Part shown: piece after piece, positions 1 to 6,823 of the stretch
Layout of the letters: each line of letters starts with the position of its first letter
Position numbering within the stretch: the stretch's first letter is position 1
NCBI GenBank assembly: GCA_025924755.1
Contig: JAICHT010000117.1
Coordinates: forward strand, 1-10,162
Direction: 5' to 3'
Length of the DNA stretch: 10,162 nt
From: Chitinophagaceae bacterium
GTDB taxonomy: Bacteria; Bacteroidota; Bacteroidia; Chitinophagales; Chitinophagaceae
The notes under the pieces: model-generated
The model's input: the letters and a program-made list of their open reading frames with translations, nothing else
Database searches by the model: none
Told to the model about the DNA's origin: nothing
Program-made: the position numbers and the translations under genes

Positions 1-744
1 CCTGGCCAATATGAGGATATACTACAACTGAAAGGTGTAGGCCCCTATACCGCCGCCGCTATTGCATCTTTTGCTTATAACCTTCCGTATGCCGTGCTGG
101 ACGGTAATGTGTTTCGGATATTGGCAAGAATTGCAGGTATTGAAACGCCGGTGGATACTACCGAAGGAAAAAAAGTTTTTGCACATCTTGCTCAACAACT
201 TTTACCAAAAAAGAAGGCAGCCATATACAACCAGGCTATTATGGACTTTGGCGCCACTGTTTGTAAACCCGCACCCGAATGTGCTCATTGCTTTTTTAAT
301 AAGCATTGCCGCGCTTTTATAGAAAACAAGCAACAGCTATTGCCCGTAAAGCTAAAACGAACAAAAGTAAAAGAGCGTTGGTTCAATTATGCAGTATTGC
401 AGCACCAACATCAATATGCGATCCTGCAGCGGACAGGCAAAGACATATGGCAAGGTTTATACGAGTTTTTGTTGTTGGAAACAGATGCTCCCTCCTCTTT
501 GGAAAACGTATTGTCTCTGCTTTACCACCAGCATGGCCTTTCGGCAAATCATTTTGTTATTAAAAGCTTTACTACCGGGCAGGTGCAGAAATTATCGCAT
601 CAAAAAATACATTTTTCTTTTATCGCCATTACTCTTTCCAGTCCTGTATCTATTAAAAATTTGAGTTGGATAAGCAGGCAGCAACTGGCTGATTATCCTT
701 TTCCTAAAACCTTACATCAATACGTAGCTGCGGAATTACTTTAA
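1..744 (+). CDS. mutY: MutY, A/G-specific adenine DNA glycosylase (5'-truncated by window edge)
   Basis: Base-excision repair glycosylase that removes adenine mispaired with 8-oxoguanine. Only the last 247 residues are in the window; the reading frame is open from base 1. Visible parts: the helix-hairpin-helix LKGVGPYTAAAIA (residues 10-22 of the fragment), then AVLDGNVFRIL with the catalytic aspartate at residue 34, then the cysteine loop of the iron-sulfur cluster at residues 88, 94, 97 and 103, and a C-terminal NUDIX-like 8-oxoG recognition domain (about residues 125-247, with GKDIWQGLYEF). The first cysteine spacing is C-x5-C, whereas I know the family as C-x6-C-x2-C-x5-C, so one residue is missing in the loop. 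The gene ends 97 bp before ssb, on the same strand. Identification is firm; the full length and start are not visible. Confidence 0.95.
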   Translation, partial: PGQYEDILQLKGVGPYTAAAIASFAYNLPYAVLDGNVFRILARIAGIETPVDTTEGKKVFAHLAQQLLPKKKAAIYNQAIMDFGATVCKPAPECAHCFFNKHCRAFIENKQQLLPVKLKRTKVKERWFNYAVLQHQHQYAILQRTGKDIWQGLYEFLLLETDAPSSLENVLSLLYHQHGLSANHFVIKSFTTGQVQKLSHQKIHFSFIAITLSSPVSIKNLSWISRQQLADYPFPKTLHQYVAAELL

Positions 745-841
745 TCTTTTACCATATTGATGGCAAATAATTTGATGATTATCACTAAATTTAATGGTAG
801 GAATCATAAGGGTGTTTTTAATAACAGAAAAATGTATTTGT

Positions 842-1276
842 ATGAGAGGCGTAAACAGAGTAATGCTTATTGGAAATCTTGGCAAAGATCCGGATGTGCA
901 GTTTTTAGAAGGCAATATTGGAGTAGCAAAATTTCCGTTGGCCACTACAGAAACTTTTAAAGACCGGTCGGGTAAGTTGGTATCACAAACAGAATGGCAT
1001 ACGGTGGTGCTATGGCGCGGGCTGGCCGAACTGGCCCAAAAATATTTACACAAAGGAAGCCTGGTATATATTGAGGGAAGATTAAGAACAAGGAGTTGGG
1101 AAGATAAGGAGCATAACCGTAAATTTGCCACCGAAGTAGTAGGCGACAATTTAATTATGCTTGACAAACGTACTGATGGGGGTAATCACTCATCTTTACA
1201 TACGGATTCGGGCATTGAAGGTATAAGCGGCGATACACCACTAGAGGAACCGCCGCCTCAAGACCTTTCTTTTTAA
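842..1276 (+). CDS. ssb: Single-stranded DNA-binding protein SSB
   Basis: Binds single-stranded DNA during replication, recombination and repair and recruits partner proteins through its C-terminal tip. The 144-residue product has an N-terminal OB fold (MRGVNRVMLIGNLGKDPDVQ, then TEWHTVVLWRGLAELAQKYL, then GSLVYIEGRLRTRSW and VVGDNLIMLDKR), a short low-complexity linker from about residue 110, and the ending PPPQDLSF, which corresponds to the usual acidic/hydrophobic SSB tip (D-[IL]-P-F in most species; here serine replaces proline). The ATG at 842 is chosen because MRGVN is the conserved family start; an in-frame ATG at 794 would add 16 residues with no family resemblance. No clear Shine-Dalgarno is present, as is common in Bacteroidota. 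It sits between mutY and gldE. Confidence 0.95.
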   Translation: MRGVNRVMLIGNLGKDPDVQFLEGNIGVAKFPLATTETFKDRSGKLVSQTEWHTVVLWRGLAELAQKYLHKGSLVYIEGRLRTRSWEDKEHNRKFATEVVGDNLIMLDKRTDGGNHSSLHTDSGIEGISGDTPLEEPPPQDLSF

Positions 1277-1304
1277 TGAATAAATTAAACAATATAAGGT
1301 TACT

Positions 1305-1328
1305 GGCAGGCCCTACCGACCTGCCTTT
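1305..1328 (+). terminator. Terminator-like hairpin after ssb
   Basis: GGCAGG (1305-1310) and CCTGCC (1320-1325) form a perfect 6-bp G+C-rich stem around a 9-base loop, followed at once by TTTAT. It lies 28 bp after the ssb stop codon and 32 bp before gldE. The T tract is short, so it may be a weak or partial terminator that lets some transcription continue into gldE. Confidence 0.5.
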
Positions 1329-1359
1329 ATACTTACATTATTAACCAAAATCTTGGCAT

Positions 1360-2706
1360 TTGGACTATCTGTCGGTCATCAATCTTTTACATTCCACCGG
1401 ATTTACCTTACTGGCTGCTAACCCGCAAAGCACGGTCTTTCTTATTGTAGTGCTCATTATATTGCTGCTATTAAGCTTTATTACTTCCGGCTCAGAGGTA
1501 GCCCTGTTTTCGTTGCAGCATAAGGATGTGAATATGCTTAAAACCAAGCAGCATGCGGCTGCAAGGCGCATTACCCTATTGCTGGATGAACGTAAAGCGG
1601 TATATATTTCGCTTCTTATTGCAGGTACTGTTTTTAATATCAGCATTATTATCCTGATTAATTTTTTATTATCGCCGGTGCTGCATATGGGCATCGTTCA
1701 TTTCTTCATCCCTATTGATCTTGACTTTTTTATAAAAGTTATTGTCATTGCTTTTATCATTGTTTTTTTTGGCAAGATGCTTCCTAAAGTGTGGGCGGCT
1801 CAAAATCATTTACGTTTTGCTTATAGTACATCGGCCGTGGTAGAAGGACTGCACTTATTGCTGCGCCGTATCAGTTTACGGATGGTAGCTATTGCCGATG
1901 ATATTAGCCAGCGCAGCGGCGCCAATGCTATAGAATCGGCCAGTTTGCGGGAGCTGGACCATGCTATTGATATTAATAATGAGCAAACATCCGACGAAGA
2001 AAAAAACATCTTAAAGGGCATCGTAAAGTTTACCAATATTTCGGTAAAGCAGATTATGCGTTTTCGGCTGGATGTGAGCGGAATTGATTATAAAACCGGA
2101 TTTCCCGACCTGCTTAAAAAAGTAGAAGAACTGCATTATTCCCGCCTGCCGGTTTTTAAAAGCAATCTTGATGAAATAGCCGGCATATTAAACACAAAAG
2201 ATTTACTGCCCTTTTTAGGCGAAGCTAATTTTGACTGGCATGCGCTGATACGGCCACCTTATTTTGTACCCGAATCGAAACTGATAAAAGACCTGCTGGA
2301 AGAATTTCAAACCAAGCATATCCATTTTGCGGTGGTGGTAGATGAATTTGGAGGCACCAGCGGCATTATTACTATGGAAGATATCCTGGAAGAAATTATT
2401 GGCGATATACGGGATGAATTTGACGAAGAGGAAACAGCCGTTCGCAAAACAGAAGATAATGTATATGTAGCAGATGCAAAGGTGCTGCTGCACGACCTTT
2501 GTCGGTCTATGCACCTGCCGGTAGATACCTTTGATGAAGTACGCGGCGAAAGCGATTCGCTGGGCGGATTGGTGCTGGAGATTGCCGGCGCTTTTCCGGC
2601 CATTAATGAAACCATCAAAAGCGGCGATTTTGAATTCACCGTATTGGAGGCAGATAAAAACAGGCTTAAAACAATAAAAATCGGCATCCATCCTCATGAA
2701 GCTTAA
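1360..2706 (+). CDS. gldE: GldE, gliding-motility-associated CNNM/CBS/CorC-type membrane protein
   Basis: Integral membrane protein of the HlyC/CorC (CNNM, DUF21) superfamily; in gliding Bacteroidota this branch is called GldE and is paired with the lipoprotein GldD. The 448-residue product has a membrane domain with hydrophobic segments at about 24-50, 80-107 and 117-140, a cytosolic CBS pair (about 230-285 and 295-350, the second containing FAVVVDEFGGTSGIITMEDI), an acidic stretch DEFDEEE, and a C-terminal CorC/HlyC transporter-associated domain (about 362-442). The start is the TTG at 1360: an in-frame stop at 1342-1344 rules out anything longer, and the next in-frame ATG would lose the first membrane segment. 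The 3' end overlaps gldD by 11 bp, which suggests translational coupling. Family relatives are linked to Mg2+/Co2+ transport; for GldE the molecular role is not settled, and a role in the gliding/type IX secretion machinery is inferred from the name and partner. Confidence 0.88.
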   Translation: MDYLSVINLLHSTGFTLLAANPQSTVFLIVVLIILLLLSFITSGSEVALFSLQHKDVNMLKTKQHAAARRITLLLDERKAVYISLLIAGTVFNISIIILINFLLSPVLHMGIVHFFIPIDLDFFIKVIVIAFIIVFFGKMLPKVWAAQNHLRFAYSTSAVVEGLHLLLRRISLRMVAIADDISQRSGANAIESASLRELDHAIDINNEQTSDEEKNILKGIVKFTNISVKQIMRFRLDVSGIDYKTGFPDLLKKVEELHYSRLPVFKSNLDEIAGILNTKDLLPFLGEANFDWHALIRPPYFVPESKLIKDLLEEFQTKHIHFAVVVDEFGGTSGIITMEDILEEIIGDIRDEFDEEETAVRKTEDNVYVADAKVLLHDLCRSMHLPVDTFDEVRGESDSLGGLVLEIAGAFPAINETIKSGDFEFTVLEADKNRLKTIKIGIHPHEA

Positions 2707-3289
2707 CCGCATATTGGTTTTATGGATAGCGGTTATTATAATAGCAGCTTCCTGCAACAGCGATTATACCGCCAAGCCACGTGGATATTTTAAAATCAGT
2801 TTGCCTCAAAAAGCGTATCAGCAATTTAACAAGCCGGGTTTCCCGTACTCGTTTGAATACCCGGTATATGCAAACATTACGCAGGATACCGTTTTTTTTG
2901 ACAGGAAGCCTGAAAATCCATATTGGATTAATATTGATTTTCCACAGTTCAATGGACGTATTTATATCAGTTACAAAGAAATTGGAAAGAACAAACTGGA
3001 TTCGCTGGTGAATGATGCGTTCACCATGTCGTATAAGCAACATACCTACAAAGCATCGGCTATTGAACCGCAGCCATTTAGTACACCTAATAATGTAGAA
3101 GGCGTTTATTTTACATTGAAAGGCAACACCGCTACGGCCAACCAGTTTTTTGCTACCGATTCGGTAAAGCACTTTTTGCGGGGTGCACTGTATTTTAATG
3201 CTACGCCCAACGAAGATTCCTTATTGCCGGTTAATCGTTTTTTAAAGCAGGATTTACAACATTTGATTAGTACGCTACGCTGGAAATGA
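2696..3289 (+). CDS. gldD: GldD, gliding motility lipoprotein
   Basis: The 197-residue protein begins with a lipoprotein signal peptide: basic start MKLNR, hydrophobic core LVLWIAVIIIA, then the lipobox A-A-S-C with the lipidated cysteine at residue 20. The mature part opens with YTAKPRGYFKISLPQKAYQ, the segment by which I recognise GldD, and has no membrane helix afterwards, so it should sit in the periplasm anchored to a membrane. GldD is needed for gliding and associated secretion in Flavobacterium johnsoniae; its biochemical activity is unknown. The ATG lies inside the gldE coding sequence (11-bp overlap), and the pairing of the two genes supports both names. The stop TGA is followed within a few bases by an extended dyad. 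Confidence 0.9.
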   Translation: MKLNRILVLWIAVIIIAASCNSDYTAKPRGYFKISLPQKAYQQFNKPGFPYSFEYPVYANITQDTVFFDRKPENPYWINIDFPQFNGRIYISYKEIGKNKLDSLVNDAFTMSYKQHTYKASAIEPQPFSTPNNVEGVYFTLKGNTATANQFFATDSVKHFLRGALYFNATPNEDSLLPVNRFLKQDLQHLISTLRWK

Positions 3290-3291
3290 AT

Positions 3292-3333
3292 AGTGCTGAT
3301 AGGAAGGATGCCAGGCATCTACTATCACTCACT
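3292..3333. repeat. Compound inverted repeat after gldD
   Basis: The centre is the near-perfect palindrome GATGCC-A-GGCATC (3307-3319). Outside it TGATAG (3297-3302) pairs with CTATCA (3322-3327), and AGTG (3292-3295) can pair with CACT (3330-3333), giving a long bipartite stem with small internal loops. It begins 2 bp after the gldD stop. There is no T tract, so it could be a processing or stabilising stem at the end of the gldED transcript or a protein-binding site upstream of the next gene. Confidence 0.4.
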
Positions 3334-3387
3334 TATTAAAACTCCATTAAAATTAACGGGCATCTCTGCTGCATCTGGTTATTAATC

Positions 3388-3395
3388 TACTTTTG
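3388..3395 (+). promoter_or_regulatory. Bacteroidota -7 promoter element (TAnnTTTG) for the DUF3109 gene
   Basis: TACTTTTG at 3388-3395 matches the Bacteroidota primary sigma -7 consensus TAnnTTTG at all fixed positions. I see no clean TTTG -33 box 19-21 bp upstream, so the assignment rests on the -7 element. Transcription would begin near 3400, which fits translation from the TTG at 3411 and argues against the TTG at 3393, which lies within the element itself. Confidence 0.5.
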
Positions 3396-3410
3396 CTTAA
3401 AATAATTTCC

Positions 3411-4004
3411 TTGATAGCAATTGACAATGTATTGGTAAGTGATGAAGTGATAGAAGCGCAATTTGTTTGTGATTTGCACAAATGCAAAGGCGGCTGTTGC
3501 GAAGATGGTGATGCCGGTGCACCGCTGGAAAAAGAAGAACTGAAAATACTTAAAGAAAATTTTGAAGTAATAAAAGATTACCTGACACCGGAAGGCCTTG
3601 CCGAAATAAAGCGCCAGGGTAAATATTTATACGACCGTGAGTTTGGCTGGGTTACACCAACAGTAAATGGAAAAATCTGTGCTTACGGATACAGAGACAA
3701 CCAGGGTATTATTAAATGTGGTATTGAGCAGGCCTATAATGATGGAAAGCTGGGTTGGAAGAAGCCTATCAGTTGCCATTTATACCCTATAAGAACGGGC
3801 AGAAACAAAGCATATACCACTGTGAACTACGAGCCGAGAGAGACGCTTTGTAATGCCGCCTGCACACTAGGAAAAAAATTAAAACTACCCGTTTACCAGT
3901 TTTTAAAAGATGCGCTTATTCGTAAGTTTGGTTCCGACTTTTATGAGGCTTTACACCAGGTAGCTGTTGAACATTTCAACAACAAAGCCCATCCCAAAAA
4001 ATAG
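3411..4004 (+). CDS. DUF3109 family cysteine-rich protein
   Basis: A conserved Bacteroidota protein of unknown function. Counted from the TTG at 3411 it has 197 residues and starts MIAIDNVLVSDEVIEAQFVC, which looks like the usual family start; a TTG six codons earlier (3393) is also open but overlaps the -7 element. Cysteines cluster near the N terminus (residues 20, 25, 29, 30: C-x4-C-x3-CC, followed by EDGDAGAPLE), with further cysteines in GKICAYG, GIIKCGIEQ, ISCHLYPIR and TLCNAACTLG. This arrangement resembles YkgJ-type metal-binding (zinc/iron) proteins, so metal or iron-sulfur binding is a reasonable inference. No signal peptide or membrane segment, so it should be cytoplasmic. It appears to be a single-gene unit, 99 bp ahead of the next gene. 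Confidence 0.85.
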   Translation: MIAIDNVLVSDEVIEAQFVCDLHKCKGGCCEDGDAGAPLEKEELKILKENFEVIKDYLTPEGLAEIKRQGKYLYDREFGWVTPTVNGKICAYGYRDNQGIIKCGIEQAYNDGKLGWKKPISCHLYPIRTGRNKAYTTVNYEPRETLCNAACTLGKKLKLPVYQFLKDALIRKFGSDFYEALHQVAVEHFNNKAHPKK

Positions 4005-4053
4005 CATCGGATATATCCATAATTACTATTGCGATCCTATTGTTTTGTAAATA

Positions 4054-4069
4054 AATTGCAGCAGCAATT
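4054..4069. repeat. Small inverted repeat AATTGC-AGCA-GCAATT
   Basis: A perfect 6-bp stem with a 4-base loop in the 99-bp gap between the DUF3109 gene and the deacetylase-like gene. No T tract follows, so it is a poor terminator. It lies between a TTTG (4044-4047) and a loose TATGTATT (4069-4076) that could be -33 and -7 boxes 21 bp apart, which would place it as an operator; that reading is speculative. Confidence 0.3.
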
Positions 4070-4103
4070 ATGTATTCAAAAACAAACCGATTAATTTTAA
4101 TAT

Positions 4104-5408
4104 GTGCTAGTCTATTCGCATTCTATTACGCCAAGGATACAATACGTAATTGATTTTCTTACGGAGTATTTCGGTATTTCCTTTAAAGTTACCAGCAACG
4201 ATCAAAGCTATATCAACGCCAGCAATCCCTGCAAACTCAATTACAGCTATCACCCTGTAGCCGACGATGAGTTGTGGATTCATCCGCATCCGCTACTATC
4301 CGAATCGGCAGTGCGGCATGTAAAAATCGAGTGTTTTTCGTTTGCCGGTTACAAGGCTTTTTTTAAAACGGAAGGCCATTTTCCATTTGATATTTTTGCA
4401 GCTATTTTTTTTCTGCTCACCCGCTACGAAGAATACCTTCCGCACCGGTATGATACATATGGCCGGTATGCCCACGAAAATTCTTTAGCTTATAATGAAG
4501 AATTTTTACACGTGCCGCTTATTCATATATGGCTTGAAGAATTTAGAAAATTAATAGCATCCAGGGATACGGAATTTAATACGGTAAAAACGCAGTTTCA
4601 ATTTGTACCTACCTATGATATTGATATTGCCTGGAGTTATAAAAACAAGGGGTTCAAACGCACTGCCGGCGGCCTTCTTCAAGCTTTTGTAAAAGGAAAA
4701 TGGAAGGTAATGACCAACCGTATACAAGTATTGAACGATAAAAAAACAGATCCTTTTGATTGCTACGAATGGCTTAACAACCTGCACCAGCGTTATCAGC
4801 TACATCCCATCTTCTTTTTTTTAATGGCCGATAAGGCTGCACGATTCGATAAAAATATTTCTATCCGTAATCCTCAATTTCAACACCTGGTAAAAGATAT
4901 AGCAAAGCATTACTCCGTCGGTTTGCATCCATCCTGGCAAAGCGGCGATGTGCATTACCTGGTAAGAAAAGAAAAGCAGCTTTTAGAAACGCTTTCGCAT
5001 CATCATATCAAATCATCGCGCCAGCACTATATACGGTTTACTTTACCCGCTACCTACCGGCGCCTGCTGGAAACCGGCATCACCAACGATTACTCTATGG
5101 GCTATGGCAGTATCAATGGTTTCAGAGCTTCTATTGCCCGATCTTTTGTGTGGTATGATCTTTTGGCTGAACAGGCCACGTCTTTACGTATTCATCCGTT
5201 TTGCTTTATGGATGCCAACTCGTATTACGAACAGCAGTACACACCTGACCAGGCATTGGAAGAACTGATGCATTACTATGTTGCCATCAAAGCGGTCAAT
5301 GGCACCATGTGCACCATCTGGCACAATAGCTTTTTAGGCATCAGCAAAGAGTTTGAAGGCTGGCGACAAGTGTATGAACAATTTGTAGCAGCCGTACTGA
5401 CTTCTTAG
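4104..5408 (+). CDS. Polysaccharide deacetylase-like protein, DUF7033 type
   Basis: The 434-residue protein has an N-terminal region (about 1-160, beginning MLVYSHSITPRIQYVIDF) of the kind named DUF7033, followed by a region related to carbohydrate esterase family 4 (NodB) deacetylases. Likely metal/active-site elements: TYDIDIAWSYK at 170-180 (aspartates 172 and 174), VGLHPSW at 272-278 (His 275), TNDYSMGY at 327-334, and IHPFCFMD at 363-370, with a late IWHNSF (His 407). These replace the classical TFDDG motif, so the substrate and even the activity are uncertain. No signal peptide is visible, so it seems cytoplasmic, which would fit modification of a precursor sugar rather than finished wall polymer. 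The start is GTG at 4104, supported by the family-like N terminus; the overlapping ATG at 4102 is out of frame and closes after two codons. It may be transcribed alone. Confidence 0.8.
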   Translation: MLVYSHSITPRIQYVIDFLTEYFGISFKVTSNDQSYINASNPCKLNYSYHPVADDELWIHPHPLLSESAVRHVKIECFSFAGYKAFFKTEGHFPFDIFAAIFFLLTRYEEYLPHRYDTYGRYAHENSLAYNEEFLHVPLIHIWLEEFRKLIASRDTEFNTVKTQFQFVPTYDIDIAWSYKNKGFKRTAGGLLQAFVKGKWKVMTNRIQVLNDKKTDPFDCYEWLNNLHQRYQLHPIFFFLMADKAARFDKNISIRNPQFQHLVKDIAKHYSVGLHPSWQSGDVHYLVRKEKQLLETLSHHHIKSSRQHYIRFTLPATYRRLLETGITNDYSMGYGSINGFRASIARSFVWYDLLAEQATSLRIHPFCFMDANSYYEQQYTPDQALEELMHYYVAIKAVNGTMCTIWHNSFLGISKEFEGWRQVYEQFVAAVLTS

Positions 5409-5440
5409 TAAACACCACTTTAGCAGATAGTGATTTCTAT

Positions 5441-5451
5441 AGTATCATACT
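5441..5451. promoter_or_regulatory. Short palindrome AGTAT-C-ATACT, possible operator
   Basis: An 11-bp perfect palindrome in the 97-bp gap before the DUF427 gene, about 35 bp upstream of its candidate -7 element. It is AT-rich and short, so chance is a real alternative. Confidence 0.2.
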
Positions 5452-5484
5452 GACAGCATTGATATTGATAGCCATAATTAGTAA

Positions 5485-5492
5485 TAACTTTA
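5485..5492 (+). promoter_or_regulatory. Candidate -7 element for the DUF427 gene
   Basis: TAACTTTA at 5485-5492 matches TAnnTTTG in all but the last position and ends 13 bp before the ATG at 5506, implying a very short leader. No -33 box at the right distance is evident. The 9-mer ACTTTAGCA that contains its end also occurs at 5417-5425, where it lacks the TA. Confidence 0.3.
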
Positions 5493-5505
5493 GCAAAAGC
5501 AGATT

Positions 5506-5787
5506 ATGAAAGCAATATGGAACAACCAGGTTATTGCTGAAAGTAGCCATACCATTGTGGTAGAAGGCAATCATTACTTTCCGCCCGGTGATGTAAAGGC
5601 CGAACTGTTGACACCTTCCGACACCCATACTACCTGCCACTGGAAGGGTAAAGCATCTTATTATACTATTGAAGTGGATGGAAAAATAAATAAAGATGCC
5701 GCCTGGTACTATCCATCAGCAAAAGATGCTGCCCAAAACATACAGGGATATGTGGCTTTTTGGAAGGGAGTAGCAGTAACAGAATAA
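5506..5787 (+). CDS. DUF427 domain protein
   Basis: A small, complete 93-residue member of the DUF427 family, whose function is unknown. Characteristic stretches are visible: MKAIWNNQVIAES at the start, VVEGNHYFPP at 18-27, PSDTHTTCHWKGKASYY in the middle and AAWYYP...AAQNIQGYVAFWKGV at the end. It is soluble, with no signal peptide. The ATG at 5506 gives the usual family length. It ends 66 bp before the ABC transporter operon on the same strand; no terminator is visible in that gap, so read-through into the transporter genes is possible but unproven. Confidence 0.9.
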   Translation: MKAIWNNQVIAESSHTIVVEGNHYFPPGDVKAELLTPSDTHTTCHWKGKASYYTIEVDGKINKDAAWYYPSAKDAAQNIQGYVAFWKGVAVTE

Positions 5788-5853
5788 GATTGCAAACGCT
5801 AAGCATTTCATTTCTTATAAGATTGATTTTATGAAACGGCCTATTCTTTTTTC

Positions 5854-6822
5854 ATGATTGTTGTAGAGCAACTCACCAAACGCTTTAATACTACTATAGC
5901 GGTAGATGCCATTTCTTTTGAAGTAAAGGAATCGGAAACACTTGTGATATTAGGTACCAGCGGCTGCGGCAAAACCACTACGCTGCGTATGATAAACCGG
6001 CTGATAGAACCTTCTTACGGCAACATATTTATTAATGGCAAAAGCATCTATGAGCAGCCGGCAGAACAACTGCGCAGAAGCATTGGGTATGTATTGCAGA
6101 ACAACGGTCTTTTTCCGCATTATACCGTAGCGCAGAATATTGCTATTGTGCCAAAGCTGCTTGGCTGGAGTCAGCAAAAAATACAGGAACGTACCAGTGT
6201 GCTGCTATACAAGCTACAACTACCCAACGAGTTTTTACACCTGTATCCTGATAAGCTAAGCGGCGGACAGCAGCAACGGGTAGGGCTGGCAAGAGCCCTG
6301 GCAGCCGATCCGCCCATACTATTGATGGATGAACCTTTCGGCGCGTTGGACCCTATAACGCGTACGGATATACGAAAAGAATTTAGCCAGCTGGATGAAC
6401 TGAAACGAAAAACAATCATATTGGTAACGCATGATGTACAGGAAGCTTTTGAAATGGGTAACCGCATTTGTCTGATGGACAAAGGCCATATTATGCAGAT
6501 AGGAACACCGGCTGATTTATTATTTCATCCCGTCAATGACTTTGTAAAAATTTTTTTTAACCACCAGCGATTACAGCTTGAATTGAAAGCCATCAAACTA
6601 AAAAGTATATGGAATCATTTAAGCGCAGTTGATGTTATGCCTAATATAAAAAATGATGTGATTACTACGAATCAAAGTTTGTGGGATGCAATGGAACAGC
6701 TATCACAGCAAAATAGGGCAGAGGCCTATATAACCGTTATGGATACAGAAAGTACTGAAAGAAAAAAAGCAAGCTTTAATGATATGCTGACCGGCTTGAA
6801 TAAATTTAAAAAAGTTCAATAA
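5854..6822 (+). CDS. OpuCA/EgtV-like ABC transporter ATPase
   Basis: ATP-hydrolysing subunit of a quaternary-amine/betaine family importer. Of 322 residues, about 1-235 form the ATPase: Walker A GTSGCGKT at 34-41, Q-loop glutamine at 82 (VLQNNGLFPHYTV), signature LSGGQ at 135-139, Walker B ILLMDE at 155-160, D-loop GALD at 163-166 and switch histidine 193 (VTHDV). All residues needed for activity are present. The tail (about 262-320) looks like one CBS-type unit rather than the tandem CBS pair of classical OpuCA, so regulation by ionic strength or nucleotide may differ. The ATG at 5854 begins directly at MIVVEQLTKRF, the normal family start. It is followed after one base by the permease gene, and together with egtB and egtD it appears to form one operon, which points to an EgtV-like role in ergothioneine uptake. 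A general betaine/choline transporter ATPase is the alternative. Confidence 0.9.
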   Translation: MIVVEQLTKRFNTTIAVDAISFEVKESETLVILGTSGCGKTTTLRMINRLIEPSYGNIFINGKSIYEQPAEQLRRSIGYVLQNNGLFPHYTVAQNIAIVPKLLGWSQQKIQERTSVLLYKLQLPNEFLHLYPDKLSGGQQQRVGLARALAADPPILLMDEPFGALDPITRTDIRKEFSQLDELKRKTIILVTHDVQEAFEMGNRICLMDKGHIMQIGTPADLLFHPVNDFVKIFFNHQRLQLELKAIKLKSIWNHLSAVDVMPNIKNDVITTNQSLWDAMEQLSQQNRAEAYITVMDTESTERKKASFNDMLTGLNKFKKVQ

Positions 6823-6823
6823 A

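Noticed and set aside
786..793. TAAATTTA as a -7 promoter element for ssb
   Set aside because: It misses the final G of the consensus, and the nearest TTTG (771-774) is only 11 bp upstream, too close to serve as its -33 box.
794..841. Upstream in-frame ATG giving a 16-residue N-terminal extension of SSB
   Set aside because: The extension is not SSB-like and MRGVN at 842 is the conserved start.
736..1167. Minus-strand open frame (143 codons) opposite ssb
   Set aside because: It is the antisense of the conserved SSB OB fold and shows no family features of its own.
2215..2757. Long minus-strand open frame (180 codons) opposite gldE/gldD
   Set aside because: It lies almost wholly inside gldE, whose product matches a known family over its whole length; the minus-strand translation resembles no protein family and has atypical composition.
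5458..5469. Two tandem copies of ATTGAT as a regulator site
   Set aside because: Only two 6-base copies in AT-rich intergenic DNA; this is easily due to chance.
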